A stretch of 64,000 bases of DNA from Clostridiales bacterium (lineage in GTDB: Bacteria; Bacillota; Clostridia; Caldicoprobacterales; DTU083), in the NCBI GenBank assembly GCA_012842605.1, contig DUSN01000101.1, positions 62,001 through 126,000 of the forward strand, in the 5' to 3' direction. Below, piece after piece: positions 47,408 to 56,384 of this stretch. Positions within the stretch are counted from its first letter, which is position 1; every line of letters starts with the position of its first letter. The notes beneath the pieces were generated by a model. It was not told where the DNA came from and made no database searches. It saw nothing but the letters and a program-made list of their open reading frames with translations. A program made the position numbers and the translations under genes.

Positions 47408-49105
47408 ATGTGTATTAAGAGAATAGGAGTATTTATTCTGGTTTGCTCAATTCTGTTATTAGGCTTTTCTGCAATCCCTGCAGCAGGTGAAGAATCCGGT
47501 ACAATCCTGCCGTTTGTTCTAAGAAAAACCAGTTTTGCTTTTGAAGAACGTACTGACGCCCTCATTATTGATGCTGGCAAAGAGGTCATTGGCTCATCGC
47601 TGTCAATTTCAGACTTTGAAACACACGTACGCTCTACAAGAAAAGTTAACCCGAGTTATGTTTTCTATGACGGTCCCCGTGAGATTATAGACATTTACAC
47701 CAGCAAGGTTAATGATGTCGGTTCTCCGTCACCCACCGGACGTTATATAGTTATAGACTTCCATGATGTCGGATGGGGAGACGGCGGTACAACAAATGAC
47801 GGCGGATATACATTTGATTCACTGTATACCGTTACATTTAAGGGTACCCAGATTAACTGCACAGACGGATCTGCAATAATTCCCGATGGATTTGAACAGA
47901 TCGGCGAATTTAACCCGGTGCTTGATAAGTTTACTTATGAAAGATCACCTGAAGGTATGGACTATGCCCAGTTCCTGAACACTGATGCTGAAGGACCTCT
48001 GCCCCTGATGGTATTCTTCCATGGCGGCGGACAGGGCAATGACATCTATACTCCTATCAGATTCAGTAACGGCGGTCCTGTATGGGCTTATCCCGAGAAC
48101 CAGGCCAAGTATCCCTGCCATGTTATAGCTCCTCGTACAGGTTCAGGTTCTACAATGAACATGCAGAATGTTAAAGCCGTTATAGACAGACTGATAGCTG
48201 ATGGTTATGTTGATCCCAACCGTATTTATGTTACCGGTTTCTCAATGGGTGGAGGCAACACCTGGAGTTTACTGAATGCTTATCCCGAACTGGCTGCAGC
48301 AGCAATGCCCCTTTGCCCTGCAGGCGGACCAAACGCACAAACTGCTCCATTATTTGCTTATCTGCCCCTTTGGATGATGGTTGACCAGGAAGACTTCCTG
48401 CTGGGTATGGTAAGAAATACCCACAATACTTATGGTGGATACTGGAATGATTACAGATACACCGAAATTCCTGCTACCATCCTGTATGATCCTCCGTATA
48501 ACGGCTGGAAGTTCGACGGACACTCTGTATGGCTGGCTGCCTATAATGAGATAGATAAGTATGTAGAAGATGGTATGACAGCTATTGACTGGTTCTTCTC
48601 AAAGAGCAAGATCAGAGGCGTTGAAGAGGTTCAGGTTGTAACATATTCAAGGGAAGCTCCTGTTCTGCCTGGAACAGTAAAAGTAGATGTTAATTATAAC
48701 GCTTCCGGTATTGCAACAGAAGACCGTGCTGTAATATGGGAAGAAATTGATCCGCAGCTCTATGGCAATGATGGTCCTGGAGTATTTACAGTTAAGGGAT
48801 CAATAGAAGGATGTGTTGAAAAAGCTATAGCAACTGTGACTGTTGTATACAGAAATCGAATCAATGATCTTGAGGAAACTGTTACAACACTGGATATTAA
48901 TAATGGCAATAAGAATGCTCTGACTGAAAAGCTGGGCAATGCAGAAAAGTTTATTTCACAATCTAAGTCCAAGCAAGCTGTTAATATGTTAAATGCCTTT
49001 ATTAATCAGGTCAATGCCTTTAGAAATGCAGGCAAATTGACTGATGCACAGGCTGTAGAGCTGGTTGAAGCAGCAAGAGAAACAATAAGGAACATTACAG
49101 ACTAA
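47408..49105 (+). CDS. Secreted EstA-like esterase with helical C-terminal tail
   Basis: 565 residues. Signal peptide about 1-27. An EstA-type Ig-like domain (about 35-175, TGRYIVIDFHDVGWG) is followed by an alpha/beta hydrolase: oxyanion strand LMVFFHGGGQGND, nucleophile Ser279 in TGFSMGGGN, probable His372 in FDGHSVW. The C-terminal ~85 residues, after an Ig-like strand region, form a helical FIVAR-like tail (KQAVNMLNAFINQVNAFRN). No dockerin. Family activity is carboxylic ester hydrolysis, probably acetyl or feruloyl groups on xylan. Monocistronic between two terminators. Confidence 0.83.
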   Translation: MCIKRIGVFILVCSILLLGFSAIPAAGEESGTILPFVLRKTSFAFEERTDALIIDAGKEVIGSSLSISDFETHVRSTRKVNPSYVFYDGPREIIDIYTSKVNDVGSPSPTGRYIVIDFHDVGWGDGGTTNDGGYTFDSLYTVTFKGTQINCTDGSAIIPDGFEQIGEFNPVLDKFTYERSPEGMDYAQFLNTDAEGPLPLMVFFHGGGQGNDIYTPIRFSNGGPVWAYPENQAKYPCHVIAPRTGSGSTMNMQNVKAVIDRLIADGYVDPNRIYVTGFSMGGGNTWSLLNAYPELAAAAMPLCPAGGPNAQTAPLFAYLPLWMMVDQEDFLLGMVRNTHNTYGGYWNDYRYTEIPATILYDPPYNGWKFDGHSVWLAAYNEIDKYVEDGMTAIDWFFSKSKIRGVEEVQVVTYSREAPVLPGTVKVDVNYNASGIATEDRAVIWEEIDPQLYGNDGPGVFTVKGSIEGCVEKAIATVTVVYRNRINDLEETVTTLDINNGNKNALTEKLGNAEKFISQSKSKQAVNMLNAFINQVNAFRNAGKLTDAQAVELVEAARETIRNITD

Positions 49106-49247
49106 AAGATTCAGTTATGGTTTTATTCAAGCATAAAACTGAGATGATTAAGTAACGGATGCAGGATTATGAATTTATATGCAGCAAAACAGCTGTACAG
49201 GCATAATAAATATTAGAAGCAGTCAAATATATACCTTAATAATAATT

Positions 49248-49286
49248 ATGAGGCCGACTGTACATTATTTGTTTAATCGGCCTCAT
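49248..49286. terminator. Bidirectional terminator between convergent genes
   Basis: A perfect 10-bp stem ATGAGGCCGA / TCGGCCTCAT with a 19-base loop, placed between the esterase stop (49105) and the cohesin-like gene stop (49314). Confidence 0.8.
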
Positions 49287-49313
49287 ATATTTTAAGTCTC
49301 TTTTTATGATGTT

Positions 49314-49946
49314 TTATCCGACTTTTTTTCTCTTTACATAGAAAAAAATTACTACTGCTGCTGCAACAGTTGCGCCACACAGTATCATCCAAAGGGCATA
49401 CTGCATTTGTTTTAGATTAGACTCTGGATCCGGTTTTGGATTCGTCGTTGGATCTGACACCGGCGAAACGTCTATTTTTTCATTGAGGGTAAGCAGGCTG
49501 CTGTTTGTATTGTCCTTATCTATAACCTGGACATACTTGGCTTCCTTTACCAAAATAAACTGATCAGGCTCTCCTGAATGCTCAAATACCAAAAAGCCAA
49601 TATCCAGTACTCCGTCCTTTGGTGCATAATCATTGCTACCGTGATAAAACCCAAAGTATGTTCTGCCGTTTTTTTCTACCATCGGTGTTGTGTACGCTGT
49701 ACCGATGGTTTCTGACTTTTCAAAGCTAAGAAGCTTTAGTCCCGGTGTGTACTCTATTTCAAACTCCGCCCCGGCAATGGCATACGGAACCTTCAATGTG
49801 ATAGGAACGCGCACCTCATTTGCTTCATTGGGGCTCGCAGTTGACGCATTGATATTTTGTGAAAAGCAGAAAACAGTAAAAAATATTAATAATAGTATGT
49901 TTAACATCTTTTCTTTGAAATGCATAACTCTACTTCTGATATGCAT
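49314..49946 (-). CDS. Membrane-anchored protein with a single cohesin-like domain
   Basis: 210 residues from an ATG with AGGAGGT 7 bases upstream. Signal peptide about 1-35. Residues about 40-150 read like a cohesin: VPITLKVPYAIAGAEFEIEY, LKLLSFEKS, then GVLDIGFLVFEHS. A Pro/Asp/Asn linker (DPTTNPKPDPESN) leads to a transmembrane helix (about 183-204) and a KRKK tail, so it is anchored with the domain outside. Its neighbour on the other side of a 1.2-kb gap is the only dockerin protein in the window. It may anchor that esterase to the cell; the cohesin call rests on pattern resemblance and could be a related beta-sandwich. Confidence 0.68.
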   Translation of the reverse strand: MHIRSRVMHFKEKMLNILLLIFFTVFCFSQNINASTASPNEANEVRVPITLKVPYAIAGAEFEIEYTPGLKLLSFEKSETIGTAYTTPMVEKNGRTYFGFYHGSNDYAPKDGVLDIGFLVFEHSGEPDQFILVKEAKYVQVIDKDNTNSSLLTLNEKIDVSPVSDPTTNPKPDPESNLKQMQYALWMILCGATVAAAVVIFFYVKRKKVG

Positions 49947-51037
49947 TGCTAATACCTCCTAGCTTTAGATAATATTATTGGTGATCAGCGGCTCTTTGAT
50001 GTCTGTATGGACATTCTCCTGCAAGCTTATTCCCATTAATATTGAATTCTGAAGAATTGTTTCTGCTGATTTTTTTGCGATTTCGCCCAGGTATACGGCG
50101 TACCAGCTATTGTATGCAGTTCTTAGATTCTTTAGACAGTTCGATATTTATTGCTGTTTATAGTATGAGCAGATAATTCTTTGAACCAGTATTGCACCTT
50201 TAGTAAAAGTGGTTTGCAGCATGTGTTAATATGTTATAAAAACGTAGGGAATCTTATACTCGCCAGTACTTTTTATTGTTAAAAATATTGGTGATGTCGA
50301 TAATATTGCTTGACAATTCCCATTATATGGATTAATATTAATATTGTCAATAATATATATAAATATTTAGTAGATTATATATATAATAATACCATTCATG
50401 TTTTCGAAAACACACAAATGAACCAGAATACTCGGCATTCTCATACAAATCGTATAACTATTCAAATCATTTATCGTATCGTTAGTCGTACTTGCGTTTC
50501 TTGATGTTGCAGAAATAAACAACTTTGACTGGAGTCAATGCAAAAAAACGTCATTCATTTAGCACCAGGGCTGTTTCAGAGAGATACCAGCATGCTTGCA
50601 AACTCATTCCGGCATCATTAATAGGTACTGGAGTGTGACTTTCGTGCAGGCAAAAATATTACATAACTTATCATAAGTTATAACCGGCATGATATAACTC
50701 AACCGGCTCATATTTCTATTATATTTTGGATAACCAAACTGCTCTGGCAGTAAAAGATCTATTTACTGTGTACATTAGACACGAATTTTGCACTGAACTT
50801 ACTTGATGATGACTGACTAAAAGAGATAATTACCGGTAGGGACTCTACGGTGTTCTGTTCATTCATAGCAGTATTCTGCCATTACCACTGAAATACTTGT
50901 TATAGATCATATAGTATGCCATATCAATCAAACATTCAAACAACAGTTGGACTACACAAGTTTCACAGGATCGTCTTTCATATCGTCGCTATATTCTATG
51001 CACATTGATTAAACTACTGGGTTTCTGCCGGTGGTAT
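49947..51037. other. Long non-coding divergent region between cohesin-like and dockerin genes
   Basis: About 1.1 kb with no gene-like frame, unusually long for this window. Structures seen: TAACTTA-TCA-TAAGTTA (50664-50680), paired ACCGGC/ACCGGC tracts just after it, CTGC-TCTG-GCAG near 50740, and a bulged stem ACCGGTAG/CTACGGT near 50833-50852. It should hold both divergent promoters and perhaps regulator sites. I could not assign a known RNA family. Confidence 0.5.
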
Positions 51038-51188
51038 ATGAATGAAAAGAAGGAGGTGATAACAAAGATCCGCCTTTTGTATAAAGCGGGTCCGCTTATC
51101 ACGTTGCGCGTAAGCAACGAGGCTGAAAACAGAGAACCACAGCTCCAGAATAAAAGGAGGCAAAATTACATTTTTGGAGGGATCATGT
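51038..51188 (+). other. Leader element / putative short leader ORF before dockerin esterase (copy 2)
   Basis: An ATG at 51038 opens a frame reading MNEKKEVITKIRLLYKAGP, then a segment with NEAENREPQLQNK. It overlaps the esterase start out of frame, in the same relative frame as copy 1. AAGGAGGTGAT lies at 51050-51060. RNA structure is also strong: GTGATAA/TTATCAC (51056-51062 with 51096-51102) encloses GATCCGC/GCGGGTC (51067-51073 with 51086-51092), followed by CGTTGC/GCAACG (51102-51107 with 51114-51119). Two further ribosome sites (AAAAGGAGG, TTGGAGGG) precede the esterase ATG. Confidence 0.45.
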
Positions 51189-54020
51189 ATGTTGAAAAAA
51201 ATAGCATCGATATTGTTGACGCTAATTATGCTGACATCCGTGTTTTCAGGAAAAATTTCATATTCAGCCCAGGAAGAAAGCATCACATGGCGGCAGGTTC
51301 ATCCTTCTGATATTGTAATAGGCAAGTACTATCTGGTCGTATCCGAACATGGTGCGCTTACCAACGCGCAGGCTACAATCAGCACACCCGGGGATGTCAC
51401 AGGCGACACCCAGATAGGATTGGCTGTTAAGCCTGTGACATACGATGAAAACGGATTAATTGTATCAGAAGTAACAGGTGACATGATCTGGCAGTTTGGT
51501 GTTGGTGCAAACACTGCAGCAGCATCCGGCGATATTGGTGAAGGATCCGGCTACTATCTGCTGAATGCAGCACCCGGCCCGGGCGGTGGCACACTGCCCC
51601 TGAGAAGGGAATCCAGCTTCAACGCACAGCATGCACCCATCAATACCACAGGAGCAGCTATCAATGGCAATCAGCAGAGTCTGATGATGCATGTTCTGGA
51701 TGAAGAAGAAGGCACGGTAGGATTCTACTACTGGGGCGGAAACAACCAGTGGAACTTTGCTCTGCACAGCACAGAAGACGGCTTCACTGCAAAGAGTTAT
51801 GCTGCAAGCGCAACTTCTGCAGCACAAGTGTTTGCGCAGCTGCAGGAATCACCGGCTTTGAAGCTGTATGAACCCAATGTGGATGTTGGTGAGGAGCACT
51901 ATGTATTAGCTACTGCCGGCGAGAATGGTACAATAAGCCCCACTTCACTGACAGGTCATGTTTGGGTAAAAAAGGGTGAAGATGTAACCTTCACATTCTA
52001 CCCTGCATTAGGATTTGAAGTAGATAAAGTTATTGTTAATGACGAAGAAGTTACTGTTGAAGACAACACCTACACAATAGAGGACGTCAACGAAGACGGA
52101 ATAAGAATCCATGTAACATTCAGACCTGCTTCTAATACTGTGGATGTACCGTTCATAGTTTACAATGACATATTTGCTGTAGGTAACGTAACAACAGCAG
52201 TCATCATCGACCTTGGCGAAGGCAAAGCAGCTAACCTTGCCGACCTGAGTGCCGACATGTTCTCAGTGGCTGCCAGGAACACAAGGCTTGACGGCACAAC
52301 CGTAATTTTTGACGGAACACGCAAGATATCCAGGGTATATGTAAACGATGAGCCCGAGCCTCTCGGATATATACTGCCTGCACCGGGATCCGACGATCTT
52401 GTAACCGATACACCCGAGAGCGGACGTTATATCATAATTGAACTTGAGTTCTGGGATGCCAATGGCTACTTGTCCGGTGCAATGGTATCCGGCAACCTGC
52501 AGAACTCATTCTCTGCAATACTCAATTACCGCATCAATGCAAACCGTGAGATTAAACTGACAGATGGAACCTCCATAGTTCCGATGTTTATACAGGAAGA
52601 AGTAGTTAACCATGCACTTGACAAGTTTGTTCCGGACCAGACAAATCCGGGCGGAAGCGGCAACATGAACATACTGATTTCAATTGATGAAGCTTGGGAA
52701 GAACTCGGACCTCTGCCGTTATTCATCTACAACCATGGCGGCGGCCGCGGCGGCCCTAATGATGATCCGTTTGCTCCTGTTCAAACTGCTAACGGTGCAG
52801 CTTATCTTTCCAAGCTCCAGCTGAAGTACCCCGGCAAATACCATGCACACATCATAGCTACACAAAACCATTCTGACAACGCAGCCAACAACCAGGCCCT
52901 TATAGCATATGTTACAAAGTTGGCTGAAGAAGGTAAGGTAGACCTGAAACGTGTATACATGTCCGGTTTCTCAATGGGTAGTATGTACACAGTAGGCTTC
53001 TATACCCGTTATCCCGAGTTCCTTGCTGCAATTGTTCCGCTTGCAGGAGGTAATTTGCCATCAGAAGATAGGCTCAATGAGAACCCAGAGTACACAAATA
53101 CTGCTATTTGGGCATTCACTCATAAAGATGACTTCATGGGCACTACCTGGACCAACTACTTCTCAACCGGCGCAGGCGCCAGCGGATTATACCATAATGC
53201 CAATGTATCCGTAATGGATACCAACCAGGCCTTTAACTTCCCGTTCTACGGCTACGACTGGACACCCCATGAGACCGAAGCTCAGGCGTTCAGCAACCTA
53301 ATAGGTCAAGGCAAGACTCTCTTCAAATATGGCCCGGGCCATGAAGAGTTCGCAGGTCAGACCATTTTTGACTGGATGTTTGCACAGGTAAGGGCTCCGG
53401 AGGGCACTGTTAAAGTCAAGCTGAACGGCGATCCCGTCATTGATGAAAAAGAAAAGGCCGAGTATTTGCTTTCCGCTGCAAATATGGATAAAGTAGCAAC
53501 AGTAACAGCATGGATTGAAGTAGACGGTGAATACTTCTCCGGCAACTCAGTAGAAGGCCTGAACGGCTTCCAGGTTCTTGGCGATATCGTTTGGGAAAGC
53601 AAAGGCGGTTCATTGTGGAGCGGAAGGATAACCCTTATTAACTTAGACGGCGGTGTTTCATCTGCTCCCTACACTAATATACTGAAGCTGACATTGAGTC
53701 CCAAGGAAAAGCTGGGAACAACTGATGTGAAGCTTGCACGTATTGTTATCAGCGGTTATAATGCAGAAAACAAGGCAGTATACTTTAATTCCATGATTCT
53801 CAATGATACTGTCACAACTGAAATTACACCGTACTACTCCAGGTATGATATCAACCGCGACGGAATAGTAGACCAGCTCGACTTGACTGCTGCACAGCTT
53901 TATTATGCAGCACGTGAAGGCGATGACAACTGGGATGCTGCCAAGATTGCCGACGTGAACGAGGATGGCCGTGTCGATATAGAAGACTTCATCCTGATTC
54001 TCAACCATATCGTCTGGTAA
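51189..54020 (+). CDS. Secreted multidomain esterase with cohesin-like module and C-terminal dockerin
   Basis: 943 residues from the ATG at 51189, 8 bases after GGAGGG; a TTG at 51174 overlaps that ribosome site. Signal peptide (about 1-27), an unassigned N-terminal beta domain (about 30-230), an InlB B-repeat-like segment (about 236-310), and an EstA Ig-like domain (about 315-470) lead to an alpha/beta hydrolase with Ser595 in SGFSMGS and likely His718 in GPGHEEF. A cohesin-like sandwich (about 738-880) precedes a type I dockerin (about 884-943) with two Ca-binding repeats, DINRDGIVDQLD (from Asp887) and DVNEDGRVDIED (from Asp922). Likely a hemicellulose esterase held at the surface by a cohesin. 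Confidence 0.87.
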   Translation: MLKKIASILLTLIMLTSVFSGKISYSAQEESITWRQVHPSDIVIGKYYLVVSEHGALTNAQATISTPGDVTGDTQIGLAVKPVTYDENGLIVSEVTGDMIWQFGVGANTAAASGDIGEGSGYYLLNAAPGPGGGTLPLRRESSFNAQHAPINTTGAAINGNQQSLMMHVLDEEEGTVGFYYWGGNNQWNFALHSTEDGFTAKSYAASATSAAQVFAQLQESPALKLYEPNVDVGEEHYVLATAGENGTISPTSLTGHVWVKKGEDVTFTFYPALGFEVDKVIVNDEEVTVEDNTYTIEDVNEDGIRIHVTFRPASNTVDVPFIVYNDIFAVGNVTTAVIIDLGEGKAANLADLSADMFSVAARNTRLDGTTVIFDGTRKISRVYVNDEPEPLGYILPAPGSDDLVTDTPESGRYIIIELEFWDANGYLSGAMVSGNLQNSFSAILNYRINANREIKLTDGTSIVPMFIQEEVVNHALDKFVPDQTNPGGSGNMNILISIDEAWEELGPLPLFIYNHGGGRGGPNDDPFAPVQTANGAAYLSKLQLKYPGKYHAHIIATQNHSDNAANNQALIAYVTKLAEEGKVDLKRVYMSGFSMGSMYTVGFYTRYPEFLAAIVPLAGGNLPSEDRLNENPEYTNTAIWAFTHKDDFMGTTWTNYFSTGAGASGLYHNANVSVMDTNQAFNFPFYGYDWTPHETEAQAFSNLIGQGKTLFKYGPGHEEFAGQTIFDWMFAQVRAPEGTVKVKLNGDPVIDEKEKAEYLLSAANMDKVATVTAWIEVDGEYFSGNSVEGLNGFQVLGDIVWESKGGSLWSGRITLINLDGGVSSAPYTNILKLTLSPKEKLGTTDVKLARIVISGYNAENKAVYFNSMILNDTVTTEITPYYSRYDINRDGIVDQLDLTAAQLYYAAREGDDNWDAAKIADVNEDGRVDIEDFILILNHIVW

Positions 54021-54053
54021 AAATAGTGTTTTTGATATCCCCTGATAGAATGT

Positions 54054-54140
54054 AACCGCCGTTGGTAATACATAGTCTCCCCGGGAATATGTATTTTCCC
54101 GGGAAGACTATAGCGGCGGTTATCAAATTGCCTTTTTTTT
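54054..54140 (+). terminator. Long terminator hairpin after dockerin esterase
   Basis: Nested arms AACCGCCG / CGGCGGTT (54054-54061 with 54114-54121) and TAGTCT(C)CCCGGGAA / TTTCCCGGGAAGACTA form a long stem. CC plus a run of T comes 10 bases later. Confidence 0.72.
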
Positions 54141-54356
54141 ACATCACAGAACAGTTATAGGAATTTCCCAATATAAAGTTGATATCCTGGTTGATAAAAT
54201 TGCATATTTTATGATATATTGACAATATAGTTAATAAATGCTATATTTTATATATGAGTAAAGTTCCCTTTTGAAGGGTGAGATAAATACTATTCTTAAT
54301 TTAATAATGTTAATAATGTAAGTTTTCTTGCTTTTGAGATAATTATGGGAAAACTT

Positions 54357-54400
54357 CATACATGCCGCATACATACCACATACATACCATACATATCACA
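54357..54400. repeat. Short CATAC(ATACCA) tandem repeat
   Basis: Four to five imperfect CATAC / CATACATACCA units in the spacer upstream of the third GH51 gene. Simple-sequence repeat with no evident function. Confidence 0.6.
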
Positions 54401-54814
54401 CAAAACAGCAAATATATATCCGGATATTCCCATAAGAGTCTCTGTTAACTCAGTCGGGATATTCTATATCATGTAAAAAATTAAATCTTTAGCCTTACTT
54501 TATCAAGCATCTAAGGTATAGTACACGTGGTTGTTTTTCGAATCATGCCCCTCAGGGCTGAGCAGTGTTAGTTTTTATACATTAGTTGCTTTCTTGAAAA
54601 AATTCTAAAGACCATCTATCATTTGGTCAACTTATAAATTAAAAAATCTTCAAAGGATACTATAAATCTATAGACTTATCAGCAGCATTAATATGTACGG
54701 CTTTTACAGCAGCACAGGGAGGAGTTTTTCTGTTATCTAAAACTGGCTAATTCTTTAGCCCGTCGGGTAATAAAAATATACCCGATTGATATATAGATAT
54801 AAGGAGAACTAACC

Positions 54815-56308
54815 ATGAAGCATTTAATAATAAACGCATCAAGAAAATATTCTCACATAAACAGGAATATATATGGCCATTTTTCTGAACATCTGGGAAG
54901 AGGAATTTACGGTGGAATATATGTAGGAGAGGATAGTGAAATACCCAATATTCACGGGATACGCCAGGATGTTGTTGAAGCTTTAAGATATATCAAGGTC
55001 CCTGTGATACGCTGGCCCGGAGGGTGCTTTGCAGAATACTACAACTGGAAAGATGGCATAGGTCCAAAGGAAGAACGCAGACGAATTGTTAACAAAAGCT
55101 GGGGAGGAGTAGTTGAGGATAATTCCTTCGGCACACATGAATTCCTTGATTTCTGTGAACTGGTTGGTTGTTCGCCTTATATAGTAGGTAATGTTGCTTC
55201 AGGGACAGCACGTGAGTTGAGCGAGTGGATTGAATACATCAACTCTGACGATGAATCTTTAATGGCTGATTTACGTCGCAAAAACGGCCGTGATAAACCA
55301 TGGAACGTTCAATATATTGGCATTGGCAATGAAAATTGGGGCTGCGGCGGGCAGATGCGGCCTGAATATTATGCAGATGTTTACAGACAGTTTGCAACCT
55401 GTATACGTACTTGTGGCGGAACAAAGCCGTATAAAATAGCTTGCGGGGCGGACGGACCTGATTACAAATGGACAGAGGTACTGATGCGTCTTGCCGGTAA
55501 TTATATGGACAGTCTTTCGCTGCATTACTATACCATGCCTGGATATTATACAACAGATGAGTATAAATGGGAGAAGAAAGGCCCTGCTACAGGGTTTGAT
55601 GAAAGCAATTATTATCGCACACTTCGCCGGGCACTCTTTATTGATGAGCTGATTTGCAGACATAAGTATATCATGGACCAATACGATCCTGATAAGCGCG
55701 TGAGTATTACTGTAGATGAATGGGGTACCTGGCATGCGCCGGAACCTGGAACTAATCCCGCATTCCTATATCAGCAAAATACAATGCGCGATGCAATAGT
55801 TGCAGCGGTGTCATTAAATATATTCAATTCACACAGTGATCGTGTGAAAATGGCCAATTTAGCGCAGATGATTAATGTTCTTCAGGCAGTAATTTTAACT
55901 GAAGGTAATAAAATGGTTCTTACTCCGACATACCATGTATATGATTTATATAAGGGACATCAGGATTCAACTCTTATAGAAAGCTATGTGCAGCAGGATA
56001 TGATAGGAACGGAAGAAGCACAAGTTCCGGCTGTTCATGTAAGCGCATCAGAAGCAAGGGATGGAAGTATAAGAGTGACCTTGGTAAACTTGTCGGCAAG
56101 CGAGTCTCAAAGGATACGATGCCTGCTGTGCAGCGGAGAATATCATTTTGCTTCTGTAAGGTATATCAGCGGAGAAATGAATGATTGCAATGAATTTGAT
56201 AAGCCACCCCGAGTTAGTGTCAAAACCATGCCTGACATTCAAATTGAGGACAATAGCTTTATTATAGATATACCGGCATGCAGTGTAAATGAAATTGTCC
56301 TCAGGTAA
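54815..56308 (+). CDS. abfA: GH51-family alpha-L-arabinofuranosidase (third paralogue)
   Basis: 497 residues. Family loop [26 protein letters not shown], acid/base Glu173 in GIGNENWG, and nucleophile Glu302 in TVDEWGTW are canonical. It belongs to the branch with NENWGCGG rather than the NEMDG branch of the two genes at 26-30 kb, so it is not a recent copy. No signal peptide; cytoplasmic. It is 76 bases upstream of a binding-protein gene and probably shares its operon, linking uptake to arabinose release. Confidence 0.9.
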   Translation: MKHLIINASRKYSHINRNIYGHFSEHLGRGIYGGIYVGEDSEIPNIHGIRQDVVEALRYIKVPVIRWPGGCFAEYYNWKDGIGPKEERRRIVNKSWGGVVEDNSFGTHEFLDFCELVGCSPYIVGNVASGTARELSEWIEYINSDDESLMADLRRKNGRDKPWNVQYIGIGNENWGCGGQMRPEYYADVYRQFATCIRTCGGTKPYKIACGADGPDYKWTEVLMRLAGNYMDSLSLHYYTMPGYYTTDEYKWEKKGPATGFDESNYYRTLRRALFIDELICRHKYIMDQYDPDKRVSITVDEWGTWHAPEPGTNPAFLYQQNTMRDAIVAAVSLNIFNSHSDRVKMANLAQMINVLQAVILTEGNKMVLTPTYHVYDLYKGHQDSTLIESYVQQDMIGTEEAQVPAVHVSASEARDGSIRVTLVNLSASESQRIRCLLCSGEYHFASVRYISGEMNDCNEFDKPPRVSVKTMPDIQIEDNSFIIDIPACSVNEIVLR

Positions 56309-56384
56309 TCATAATTTGCTTGTTTTGTATATGGTTTCTGGCCTAACGGCTTGAAAATAAAAATAAAATGGAGGTTGATACCGA

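Larger units (their letters stand above)
54021..54814. other. Long AT-rich spacer before GH51 gene
   Basis: After the hairpin at 54054-54140 there is no gene-like frame. A doubled TTAATAATG lies at about 54300-54318 and CATAC-rich repeats at 54357-54400. AAGGAGAAC precedes the GH51 start. The promoter is not resolved. Confidence 0.5.

Noticed and set aside
50310-50504. Small open frame in the long divergent spacer
   Set aside because: Composition is simple AT-rich (Ile/Asn/Tyr repeats), there is no ribosome site, and it resembles no protein.
51038-51188. Leader considered as a c-di-GMP, fluoride or other known riboswitch
   Set aside because: None of the conserved core motifs of those classes that I know are present, so it is reported only as an unassigned leader.
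54357-54400. CATAC repeats considered as a CRISPR or iteron array
   Set aside because: Units are short, contiguous and imperfect with no unique spacers, and no cas or rep gene is nearby.
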